A stretch of DNA of 62,114 bases from Streptomyces barringtoniae (GTDB lineage Bacteria > Actinomycetota > Actinomycetes > Streptomycetales > Streptomycetaceae), in contig NZ_JAJHNP010000035.1 of the NCBI RefSeq assembly GCF_020819595.1, positions 1 to 62,114 of the forward strand, written 5' to 3'. This document shows positions 17,419-25,712 of the stretch, in pieces (position 1 is the stretch's first letter; every line of letters starts with the position of its first letter). The position numbers and the translations under genes are program-made. The notes under the pieces are model-generated. The model made no database searches and had not been told where the DNA came from. It saw only the letters and a list, made by a program, of their open reading frames with translations.

Positions 17419-17685
17419 ATGGCCCCCGACCGCCCCAGCCTGCTCATCACCATCGAGCTCCCGTCGGGGGCCACACTCGACGCTGCCATGCGTCGGCTCG
17501 GGCTCACCCCGGACGAGGTCGACACCGAGTACGGTCTCGTCGACCTCCGCGACGGAAGCTACGCGCTGCTGGTCACCCAGGCTGCCGCCGACCGCGTCCA
17601 GGGAGCTGCGGGCGCCAAGGGCCCCTACGCCAACCCACCGATCGAACCTTTCGGCCCCCCACAGCAGGAGTCCGACGGCGAGTAG
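17419..17685 (+). CDS. Small partner protein of the S8 protease (possible I9-type intramolecular-chaperone/inhibitor homologue)
   Basis: 88 residues from ATG 17419 with AGGAG 5 nt upstream, 16 bp after the protease stop. It begins PSLLITIELPSGATLDAAMRR, then TEYGLVDLRDGSYALLVTQAAADRV. This strand-helix-strand-strand-helix order resembles inhibitor I9/subtilisin propeptide domains, followed by a Pro-rich acidic tail. Co-transcription suggests a protein that folds, inhibits or targets the protease in trans. The similarity is structural guesswork from pattern only; it might instead be a substrate or adaptor. Confidence 0.6.
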   Translation: MAPDRPSLLITIELPSGATLDAAMRRLGLTPDEVDTEYGLVDLRDGSYALLVTQAAADRVQGAAGAKGPYANPPIEPFGPPQQESDGE

Positions 17686-18091
17686 ACAGCCCCGGCGGCA
17701 CATCCTGCCATCCCGACCATCAGCCGACCACGGGCGGCTACGCTCGTCGCCGTCACCAACGTGGGACCCACGGCGGCGGGTGCGCTGCGACTGACCTCGG
17801 GCCGGCTCATTCGCGGCCGCGGACTGAGACACAGCTGGTGCTGTCGGTCTGATACCTGGCGCGAAGGCCTACCCCCCGCAGCTCGGGATTGTCGAATTGC
17901 GCCAGAGCGTCGATGACGCGCGGGGGGACGATTGCGCAGACGCCGGCGGGACTGTCCGTAGTGCATACCGTTCCCTGGCGTGGTGCGGCCTTTCCGGCCT
18001 GCCGGGGGGCTCTGTCCTACGTTGGTTAACGGGGCCCGCCGCCCCGGCGGTGGGCGGCGCCGGCAGTCCGCGCGATCTGCGGAGGCACCAG
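17686..18091. other. Intergenic region, nothing recognised apart from a promoter-proximal ribosome site
   Basis: About 400 bp with only low-complexity open frames. Short GC-rich inverted repeats near 18030-18060 (GGGCCCGCCGCCCCGGCGGTGGGCGGCGCC) could be a terminator-like hairpin. GGAGG at 18081-18085 serves the truncated phosphoesterase start. Confidence 0.35.
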
Positions 18092-18277
18092 ATGACATCC
18101 GACCCCACACTTCTGCGCCAGATGGACAACCTCGTGGTCCTCATGCTGGAGAACCGTTCCTTCGACAACATGCTCGGATTCCTCTATACCGACCAGGACA
18201 ATCGGTCCCCGTCCGGCCAATCCTTCGAAGGCTTGACCGGCGCGGAGTCCAACCCGGACGGGAACGGCGGACGTGTG
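18092..18277 (+). pseudogene. Truncated phosphoesterase (phospholipase C/acid phosphatase family) N-terminus
   Basis: ATG 18092 follows GGAGG and reads MTSDPTLLRQMDNLVVLMLENRSFDNMLGFLYTD; the LMLENRSFDNMLG block is the metal-site motif of the AcpA/phospholipase-C phosphoesterase family. After ~62 residues the frame runs into IS sequence and the remaining several hundred residues are missing. The insertion therefore destroyed the gene. Confidence 0.75.
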
Positions 18278-18596
18278 GCCGGCTCGAGCGCGAGGAGGGG
18301 CCGCAGCCGCTGGATGACCCTGCACACCGTGGCGGGCGAGATGCCGAACAGTGGCGCGAGCTGCCGCATGGTGAGGTTTGTCCGGTAGTAGACCGCCACC
18401 ACCAGCACCCGGTCGGCAAGCGGCAGACACCATGGCCGCCCGATCCGCGGCCCGTCGCCACCCCGCTCCCGCACCACCTTCAACAACCGCTCGAACTGCT
18501 TCGTCCGCAGACCCGTGAACGTCTCCACCCGCAACGGAACAGCCCTCAACACCCCACGGATACAAGGGAGATGCCCTGCTCACGGCCTTGTGCAAC
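18278..18596 (-). mobile_element. IS5-group transposase N-terminal fragment with IS end
   Basis: Minus-strand coding begins near 18552 (MLRAVPLRVETFTGLRTKQF…) and contains a helix-turn-helix segment, NLTMRQLAPLFGISPATVCRVIQRL, typical of HTH_Tnp_4 plus DDE_Tnp_4 transposases. It stops at the phosphoesterase junction after ~90 residues. Just upstream on the element's own side, 18580-18596 (TCACGGCCTTGTGCAAC) matches the IS end at 19322-19338. The DDE domain is absent here. Confidence 0.72.
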
Positions 18597-18626
18597 ACGT
18601 TTTAGAGGTCGTTTTCTCCCGATGTT

Positions 18627-19110
18627 TCATCCCAGAATTGGTGTTCTATCTCGTAGTGTCGGGTCTCGCCAGGAGGTGGTGGCTTCGGCGGTGAGGCGGC
18701 GGGCCATCAGGTCGGTCATGGCGAGGTGGATCATGGCTTCGGAGCGGGCGGGCAGGGTCTCGTAGTCGCGGGCCAGGCGGCGGTGGAACATCAGCCATCC
18801 GGTAGGTCCGCTCCACAGTCCAGCGCTTGGGGAGGGGAGTGAATCCCCTGGTCCCGGGGGTGCGTTGGACGATTTCCATGTCGATGCCGAGCTGGGCGGC
18901 GTGCTCGGCGAGGTGCTGGCGGTAGCCGCCGTCGACCCAGACTTTGCGGATGGTGGGGTGGGCGGCCGCGACCTGGTCGATCAGGTGGGTGCCGGCGGTG
19001 GAGTCCTGCACGCTCGCGGCTGTGACCAGCACCGCGAGCAGCAGTCCGAGAGTGTCGGTGACGATGCTCCGCTTGCGGCCCACGATTTTCTTCGCCGGAC
19101 GAGCGCTGCT
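18627..19110 (-). mobile_element. IS5-family transposase C-terminal fragment, frameshifted
   Basis: The minus strand encodes KKIVGRKRSIVTDTLGLLLA…KVWVDGGYRQHL…, the DDE catalytic core of an IS5/IS1031-type transposase, continuing to PLPKRWTVERTY. An extra C then shifts the frame; correcting it gives GWLMFHRRLARDYE…SEAMIHLAMTDLMARRL to TGA 18627-18629. The N-terminal ~120 residues are missing, so it is a dead fragment wedged between pieces of another IS. Confidence 0.78.
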
Positions 19111-19338
19111 GAAAGGCGAGGAGGAGGACAACGACGAGCACCGCAAAGTCCGCGCACGTGTCGAGCACGTCTTTTCCCGGATGAAGAACTACAAGATCCT
19201 GCGCGACTGCCGCCAGCGCGGCGACGGCCTTCATCACGGGGTCCAGGCCGTGGCCCGCATGCACAACCTCGCCCTCGCCGCATGAGCCGACAAGCCCAGC
19301 CTCTCGCTTCAGGCTGCTTGATCACGGCCTTGTACAAC
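19111..19338 (+). mobile_element. DDE_Tnp_4-type transposase C-terminal fragment with right IS end
   Basis: The plus strand reads NDEHRKVRARVEHVFSRMKNYKILRDC…ARMHNLALAA to TGA 19283-19285. This is the conserved C-terminus (RxRVEHxFxRMKxxKILRD) of the family whose N-terminus lies inverted at 18278-18552. The end TCACGGCCTTGTACAAC (19322-19338) follows. The two halves face opposite ways, so they come from two copies or from one copy rearranged by inversion. Confidence 0.7.
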
Positions 19339-19729
19339 CCACCCTTTAGGCTTGGCGATCTGATCTACGCGCTGCGTGTTACGGGACGATCGTCGCTGTC
19401 ACTCGTTCGAAGGCGGAGCCGCGCCTACCTGACTGGGTGCGAGACAGGCGAATCCCGCACCTCTGTAAGGGGCATGGCGACATGCCGGATCTTGGCCCGG
19501 ATGCAGGCAAAGGGGTACTCCGGTAGAGTGAAATGCAACAGATCGGACTTACGGTCTTCTTCCGTACGGTCGCCCCTATACCGAGGCGGATGGTCGCGCC
19601 GCTGGTTGCACGAAGCCGGACGCTCGTCGCGGCAGTGATCTTGCGGCTCCCCACACCATGAGGACATCGAAATCCGCCCTGCGGCACGAGTTGGCGATGG
19701 CGCAAGCACCGCAGGAAGGAGTGCCCACG
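19339..19729. other. Upstream region of the S53 peptidase gene
   Basis: About 390 bp with no convincing gene. A moderately AT-rich segment lies at 19505-19560. An in-frame ATG at 19658 extends the peptidase frame but has no ribosome site; the AAGGAG at 19716-19721 favours the start at 19730. Confidence 0.35.
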
Positions 19730-21301
19730 ATGGTGCTTGTAACCGATCCGTCCCTACCCATTCCCGGCACCGAACGCAGGCAGCCCCCCAACGCCAGCCG
19801 CGTGGGGCCAGCCGACCCGGACGAGCCGATCATGGTGAGCGTCCAGGTGCGTCGGAAGGCCAACACCGGGCTGACCAACCTGGCAAGGCTCGGCGCGAAG
19901 CGACCCCGCGACCGTCAGCAGGCGGACCGTGCTGCTCAGCTCCAGGAGCAGGCGGCCGATAAGGCTGAGCTCGAGCTAGTGGAGCAATTCGCCAAAGCAC
20001 ACGGGCTGAAGAAGTCAGGCTTTTTGCCGCCGCGCACACTGCAGCTGTCCGGCACTGCCCGGCAGATGAACGAAGCGTTCGACACCCAGCTCATCAAGTA
20101 TGAGCGCCCGCACGTCGGCCCCTACCGTAGCCGGGAGGGTCACCTTCGCGTACCGCGCCACGTCGCAGGCGTGGTGGAACGAGTTTCTGGACTCACCACC
20201 CACCCGCTGGCACGACCGCTGCTCCGCCAGCGGCCGCGGGACGCCGCCAGCTACCTGCCGACCCAGATCGCCCAGATGTACGACTTCCCCGGCGCCGCGG
20301 ATGGCGCCGGCGCGTCTATCGGCATCATTGAACTGGGCGGCGGGTACGCCCAGCAGGACCTCGACACCTTCTTCCAGGCGCTCGGCCTGCAGGCCCCGAA
20401 TGTCGTAGCGGTCTCGGTCGACGGAGCCGCGAACAATTTCGGCATGGACTCCGGGGCGGACACCGAGGGGACCCTCGACATCCAAGTCGCGGGTGCCGTG
20501 GCTCCCGAGGCCACCATCACGGTCTATTTCGCGCCCAACACCGAACAGGGCTTCATCGACGCGGTCAACACCGCGGTTTTCGACACCCAGAACCGTCCGT
20601 CGGTGCTCTCGACAAGCTGGGGCGCCGCCGAGGACGCCGCTTGGGCGCCGGCGGGCCTCAACGGTCTGAACGCGGGGTTCACCAGCGCCGCCACGGCCGC
20701 GGTGTCGACCCTCGCGGCGGCCGGGGACAACGGAAGCAATGACAACGTCAATGACGGACTGGCGCACTGCGATTTCCCGGCCAGTGACCCGTACGTGATC
20801 GCCTGCGGGGGAACTACTCTGCAAGGCGACGGCGGGCAGCCAAAGACCGAGGCCGTCTGGAACGACGGCTTCGGCGACGCCACCGGCGGAGGAATCAGCC
20901 GCGTGTTCGCCTTGCCCTCCTGGCAAACCGGAGCGGGCGTGCCTCCCAACGTCAATGACCATACGACTTACGGTCGTGGGCTGCCGGACGTAGCCGGGGA
21001 TGCCGACCCCAACACCGGCTATGACGTGGTAGTGCGTAATGGATGGACGGTGGTAGGGGGTACCAGTGCCGTTGCCCCGCTCTACGCCGGCCTCTTTGCC
21101 CAGATCATCGGCCAGGTCGGCTTCCCGCTCGGCTTCATCACGCCCTGGCTCTACTCCCTCGGCCCCAACGGCGTGGTCTACGACATCGACACGGGCGACA
21201 ACACCGCACCCCCGGCGCCCGGCTACATCGCAGGCGCGGGCTGGGATGCATGCAGCGGGCTCGGCAGGATCGACGGAGCCCAACTGCTTGCCGCAGTCTG
21301 A
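19730..21301 (+). CDS. S53 family peptidase (sedolisin / kumamolisin-like)
   Basis: 523 residues from ATG 19730 with AAGGAG 8 nt upstream. Residues ~20-160 form a pro-kumamolisin activation domain (LPPRTLQLSGTARQMNEAFDTQL…). The catalytic domain carries the sedolisin residues: Glu ~246 and Asp ~250 in ADTEGTLDIQ, the oxyanion Asp ~333 in AAGDNGS, and Ser ~446 in GGTSAVAP. A C-terminal calcium site is present (YDIDTGDN and GWDACSGLGRIDG). No hydrophobic signal peptide is seen, although such acid peptidases usually act outside the cell. It is the second serine peptidase within 6 kb. Confidence 0.92.
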   Translation: MVLVTDPSLPIPGTERRQPPNASRVGPADPDEPIMVSVQVRRKANTGLTNLARLGAKRPRDRQQADRAAQLQEQAADKAELELVEQFAKAHGLKKSGFLPPRTLQLSGTARQMNEAFDTQLIKYERPHVGPYRSREGHLRVPRHVAGVVERVSGLTTHPLARPLLRQRPRDAASYLPTQIAQMYDFPGAADGAGASIGIIELGGGYAQQDLDTFFQALGLQAPNVVAVSVDGAANNFGMDSGADTEGTLDIQVAGAVAPEATITVYFAPNTEQGFIDAVNTAVFDTQNRPSVLSTSWGAAEDAAWAPAGLNGLNAGFTSAATAAVSTLAAAGDNGSNDNVNDGLAHCDFPASDPYVIACGGTTLQGDGGQPKTEAVWNDGFGDATGGGISRVFALPSWQTGAGVPPNVNDHTTYGRGLPDVAGDADPNTGYDVVVRNGWTVVGGTSAVAPLYAGLFAQIIGQVGFPLGFITPWLYSLGPNGVVYDIDTGDNTAPPAPGYIAGAGWDACSGLGRIDGAQLLAAV

Positions 21302-21402
21302 CCCAGCACAACGAACCGCTGCGCAGCAGTCGCTGACGCTTCGCCGCCAGCGTCTGTGGTCCAGCGAGACTGAAATATCTAATTTAGTAGTGGGGGTCAA
21401 GA

Positions 21403-24400
21403 ATGCCTCGACTGATAAGGCAGCCACAGGGAAAAAACTGGCGGCATCGGCCATGGCTCCCTCTTTTTGTCCGCCGCCATGGGGCAAGAGTATGTCAGGC
21501 GATTGTCCGGAGGATCTACCTGCTCCAAATGCGCATCGTCGCAAGGCGTCACATCCCAAGCATCAGCGATTGGAGCCCCAAACGCCAGAAAATTGTTCTA
21601 TGGCACTGTCTCGCAGTGCTAGGAACGGCTCTATTCCTCCTTTGGTTTGCGCTCGGCATTCAGGCCCTCTTCTTCGGATACCATGAGAGCCAGCTAAACA
21701 GCTGGTGCGGCAACAAAGGGGAATCCTGTGGGATCGTTAGCGGCACTTTGAGCCCCTTGCTCAGTTTCGCCTTGTTGACCCTCGTATTCCTTATGACCTC
21801 CTATCCACAAGCCGTCCGAAAAGTGCGCAGAAGGGCGAGGAGAAATCCCCGCAGCCTGGTCCCAACCGCTGGAACGGTTCTGGAAGATGTCGTAGGCCGC
21901 CAGGAGCTATGTCAGGTTCTCATACGAACACTGCATGATCGGGCCATCCGCCGGCCCATCCTCCTCGTCGGCAGTGTGGGCGCCGGAAAAACGGCGGTGC
22001 TTGTTCAACTCACTCGGATGCTGGCGGAAAAAGGGGCCGTACCGGTGCCGATCCAATTGCGCTCCGTATCCCAAGACGCGGACAAACTTGATTTTGCAGA
22101 AGCTGGACGGAAACGGTTCTGCGAAATGGTTAACGCTGATCTCATCTCCGGTGCGCAGGGTGAACGGATTTGGCGGCAACTGATTACCGATGATAAGGCC
22201 GTCATTGTGGCTGACGGACTTGAGGAGCTTTTCACCCAAGGCCCCCAGGAGAGAGAGCGCGATGTGGCCATTCGGAACGCAATCCGATTGGCTGAGCGAC
22301 AGAAACTCCCGCTCGTTATTGCCTCGCGGCCTCATGCCCCCCTGGAGGATTCAGACGCAGCAATTATCGACCTCGAACCCCTTAGCGAGGAAGCGGCCAT
22401 CGAATATTTGTCTGGAGATAGGAATGTTCGTTCGGATGAGGTGCGCTTGGACTGGATCGTAGAGACCGCAGTCGTTTCGGAGGCGCCCCTGTATTTGCAG
22501 ATCACGCGTGGATTGCGACAACACCATCGACTTGAGTACCTAAATCACAGAAAAGAGTGGGAGGATCTGGACACCCGCCATGCAGATCGCTATACCCTCC
22601 GACTCCGCCTTCTCGAAACCTGGAAGAATGCGCTCGCTAATGGGAACTTGTACAAATCCTATGCCCTTCCTACTGAACGACGAAATGACACGATCGAGGT
22701 TATCTCCGCACTAGCCTGCATTGGTCTGCTGAAGGACAGCCTGGAGGTCGGTCTCGCGGAGTTGGTTGCCTCGGGGAAAGACGGGTCTAACGGCCCCTGT
22801 GGGCGGAACGAAATCATACGTTTCCTCGTGAACAGGGTCTGGCAGTACAGGAGATCAAAGAATCCTCAGGAGGATAAATACCCCGAAATTTGGGCCGCAC
22901 TCAATAAGAAAATCAACACTGATGAGGAAGGCGACGCAAGAGTCCTGCCGTATGACAGTGACATACTTGGGTGCGTTAACCGGCTTTCCCTCTACGCCGC
23001 CCAGGGCGAGCGCCTGGGGTTGGTCGAAGCAAAGGGAGACAGCATCCGTTTCCCGCACAGCATAATGCAGGCATATTTGGGATCTCGCTTCATAAGTGAA
23101 GTGAGCGACAAGCACTTGGCGGCAGCCCTGCAAGAGCCGAAGCCCGGGCGTGAGCTCCTAATAGCACTCGTTTTGAATTCACGGGCAGTGGGGCGCACGG
23201 TTGATGACTGGGTGCGCCAACAAAGGTCAGTGATTAAATCACTCCTAAATGCTGCTAAGATACGTTGCGACGTGAAGGCGTTCGATCTGTATTCGACGGC
23301 CCTCCAGGTTGATCAGATAGTCCCAGGAAATCCATCCCACACAGAAGTGGCTGACTCCCTAAAGGCGCGCTGGAGTGCGATCAGGCTGGGTGATAGGAAA
23401 TCAATCGAGGAAGCAAAAATACGCCTTGTCCATCGATTCGGGGAAGTGCTCCGAGCTATTGCCGATGCAGCCAATGATCCTGGCGCGCCACGCAACGGTA
23501 AACAACCAGCTTACCAAGAGTTCCTGGAAATAGCTTTCAATGAGCCTCTATATCAGGTGAGGCTCGCAATCGCCCAGGAACTCGGCGCTTGCGGCGACGG
23601 CGCGTTTGAAATGATAAGAAAGCTGTTCCCGCTGTCCGTGGACGGCCATCCATCTGAAATGTACGACCCCTGGGCACAATACGAGGCAAGGTACCACGAG
23701 GCGCAATACGATGAAGCCCGCGCTTTCGAATCATTCACGCACGAACATGGCCCCGAGGGAAAGAAGGAGGCGCCAGCATCCTATTATGAACTCGCACGAA
23801 AGCATCGCGAACATAAGGAAAGGATTCGCCGAGAGTTTATGGCGCGAGCCTGGCTGGTACCTATGATGGTTGGTTCAGTCACCGCTAAACATCAAAGGCA
23901 AGCCAAGGAAAGAATAGATCTCTGGCTTAAACACCTTGACTGTGAGAGGCCGGGATCCGATCGAGCTGAACTCCCACTAATTCTCGAAATCGCTCTAGCG
24001 CAGGGATTCAAAAGCTCCGCCAACCGTCGTCGTCGCCACCGAAGCACCAATAGGGAAACCCGTGACTTCATGGTTCAAAAGGCTGAGATTCTGCTTAGCC
24101 GCGCTCGCCACTGGTACTCCCAGATGACGCTCATCCATGCCCTCTGCCTGTGGGAGTTGCCCGACAGTAGTGGGGAGACAATCACCGGTCGCAGGGAGCC
24201 TCCGGCGGCGAACGCTTCGGAAGCTGTGACACGCTGGCTATCGATGGCGGGAAGCAAGCGGGATCCTAGAAGTCGCAAACCCGAAGATCTTGGCGCCGAC
24301 GGGCGGGAGCGACTGCATCCATTCGTTGCCGAAGCCGGCGAGCTCGCCGCTCTGGCTCTCGAAACAGGTCACCCTGAGAAATATCTATGGATCGACGAGA

Positions 24401-24912
24401 AAGGAGCTATGGATAACGTCGGGTCTACTCCAGCTAAGCCAAGCAAAATCCGCCAGCACAACCTTTGGATTCCGCCTTCGGTCGGCTGGACCACGTTGCA
24501 TCCTCGTGCCCAGCGACTACTCGCGGATGTGCTTCTGCTTCTCAACCTTGCCGAACGTGATGGCGAACCAGACGAGGTTGACAGCCGCATCGACCGCGCC
24601 AATCGCACGGACCTGCCGCCATGTCTCCGCAGAGATCGCAGCCCTCTGCGTCCTGAGCGAACAGTGGGTATGGCAGACGATGCCGCGCCGGGCAGCACCT
24701 GCTCGCGTGATTGCCCCTTTGAGCTGTGCCCTTACCCTGCGAAGGGCCAGCAGCCGCGGGCGGAGCTACCCGAGCCGTTCTGTCGGCAACAGCAAGCGCT
24801 CCTTCGTGCAGGGACTCTGCGACGGACCGCCCCGTGGCAGGACATACGCAGCAAAGAGTTGCTCCGCTTCTGGGGAACCATGGCTCGACGGTCACGCACT
24901 GTTGACGAGTGA
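21403..24912 (+). CDS. Membrane-anchored STAND/NACHT-like NTPase, function unknown
   Basis: 1169 residues. Two transmembrane helices (~64-91 and ~115-134) follow a basic N-terminus. Then comes a P-loop NTPase domain: Walker A GSVGAGKT (~190-197), Walker B KAVIVADGLEEL (Asp ~271), and VIASRPHAP as the following sensor strand. The rest is a long helical region of repeat character, and the tail (CSRDCPFELCPYP…) has a Cys cluster that may bind zinc. STAND proteins with this plan are often signalling or anti-phage proteins. Base composition is clearly more AT-rich than its neighbours from 21.9 to 24.4 kb, and AT-rich promoter-like sequence (TGAAATATCTAATTTAG) precedes it, suggesting horizontal acquisition. 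No effector domain was recognised. Confidence 0.82.
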   Translation: MPRLIRQPQGKNWRHRPWLPLFVRRHGARVCQAIVRRIYLLQMRIVARRHIPSISDWSPKRQKIVLWHCLAVLGTALFLLWFALGIQALFFGYHESQLNSWCGNKGESCGIVSGTLSPLLSFALLTLVFLMTSYPQAVRKVRRRARRNPRSLVPTAGTVLEDVVGRQELCQVLIRTLHDRAIRRPILLVGSVGAGKTAVLVQLTRMLAEKGAVPVPIQLRSVSQDADKLDFAEAGRKRFCEMVNADLISGAQGERIWRQLITDDKAVIVADGLEELFTQGPQERERDVAIRNAIRLAERQKLPLVIASRPHAPLEDSDAAIIDLEPLSEEAAIEYLSGDRNVRSDEVRLDWIVETAVVSEAPLYLQITRGLRQHHRLEYLNHRKEWEDLDTRHADRYTLRLRLLETWKNALANGNLYKSYALPTERRNDTIEVISALACIGLLKDSLEVGLAELVASGKDGSNGPCGRNEIIRFLVNRVWQYRRSKNPQEDKYPEIWAALNKKINTDEEGDARVLPYDSDILGCVNRLSLYAAQGERLGLVEAKGDSIRFPHSIMQAYLGSRFISEVSDKHLAAALQEPKPGRELLIALVLNSRAVGRTVDDWVRQQRSVIKSLLNAAKIRCDVKAFDLYSTALQVDQIVPGNPSHTEVADSLKARWSAIRLGDRKSIEEAKIRLVHRFGEVLRAIADAANDPGAPRNGKQPAYQEFLEIAFNEPLYQVRLAIAQELGACGDGAFEMIRKLFPLSVDGHPSEMYDPWAQYEARYHEAQYDEARAFESFTHEHGPEGKKEAPASYYELARKHREHKERIRREFMARAWLVPMMVGSVTAKHQRQAKERIDLWLKHLDCERPGSDRAELPLILEIALAQGFKSSANRRRRHRSTNRETRDFMVQKAEILLSRARHWYSQMTLIHALCLWELPDSSGETITGRREPPAANASEAVTRWLSMAGSKRDPRSRKPEDLGADGRERLHPFVAEAGELAALALETGHPEKYLWIDEKGAMDNVGSTPAKPSKIRQHNLWIPPSVGWTTLHPRAQRLLADVLLLLNLAERDGEPDEVDSRIDRANRTDLPPCLRRDRSPLRPERTVGMADDAAPGSTCSRDCPFELCPYPAKGQQPRAELPEPFCRQQQALLRAGTLRRTAPWQDIRSKELLRFWGTMARRSRTVDE

Positions 24913-25667
24913 CGGAGCTTGTCGTGTCCGGTCTCGCCCTCGTCTGCTCACCATCGGGCTGCGGTTCTCACGGCGTTGCTATCCTCCGTCCGGTTGAGAT
25001 GGACTGCCAGGACCTGGTCGGCATCGGTCCGTTTGGTGGCGCGCCGAAGAAGGAGTGCAACGAAACAACGCTGATGCGCTGGCGCCAGCGCATCACCCGG
25101 GAACTGCAGGAGCTGGGCCATCCTGAGCGGGCAGCACGACGTGAAGGCGGCCAGCCGTCCCATCTGGCGGGGATCGACTGGCGGCGGCTACTCGTGGAGC
25201 GAATCGTGTCCGGACGGCGCGGACATGGGGGCTGCCGCGCGCCGTGGTCAGGCTACTGGATGTGGCCGAGCACACCGAAACGCAATGGCTGCAAGCTGCG
25301 CGGACCTGCCGGGGGAACACGGGCGTCACCGAGCCGCCCGGCCACGGCTGGCAGGCCCGGAGCCGCCGACGGCAGGCAGACGACAAGCCCCGACTGCTCA
25401 ACCGCCCCGCTGCGCCCGTACAACGGGGAACTGCAAGGCCACCTGTACTCGGCACTCAGCAGGAAACCCGGCACCAGCCGCAGGGTGGCTGGGTGGACTT
25501 GCGCCGTCTGCCGCACCGCACCCGCCGTCGTACTCGACCACTGCCATGAACACGGCTACGTCCGCGCCCCCGTCTGCCACTCCTGCCACACACAAGAACG
25601 CCCCGACCGCCTGTACAGCAATGACATCCGCGTGGCGCGGGCCCGCTCGGAGGCCATCGGCCAATAG
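24909..25667 (+). pseudogene. Endonuclease VII/HNH-type nuclease gene, frameshifted
   Basis: The frame opens at GTG 24909, overlapping the NTPase stop (GTGA). It reads a helical part (RWRQRITRELQELGHPERAARRE…GIDWRRLLVERIVSG). Near 25212 the coding-like sequence moves to the next frame (RTWGLPRAVVRLLDVAEHTETQWLQAARTC), then returns for the nuclease end: CAVCRTAPAVVLDHCHEHGYVRAPVCHSCHT. That end has the paired CxxC and DHCHxxGxVR of the endonuclease VII zinc/HNH fold. At least two frame breaks make it a probable pseudogene, or the middle is a separate ORF. A nuclease directly after a STAND NTPase is noteworthy. Confidence 0.55.
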
Positions 25668-25712
25668 TGGATCCATGACGTTGTCACGGGCAGTGTGGGA
25701 GTACCAGCGTGC

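Noticed and set aside
15240..17525. 761-codon minus-strand frame spanning the S8 protease
   Set aside because: Mostly antisense to the verified protease. Only its last ~160 codons contain real (but degenerate) sigma/oxidoreductase fragments, reported separately.
20015..21559. 514-codon minus-strand frame opposite the S53 peptidase
   Set aside because: No family features; the peptidase with all catalytic residues occupies the other strand.
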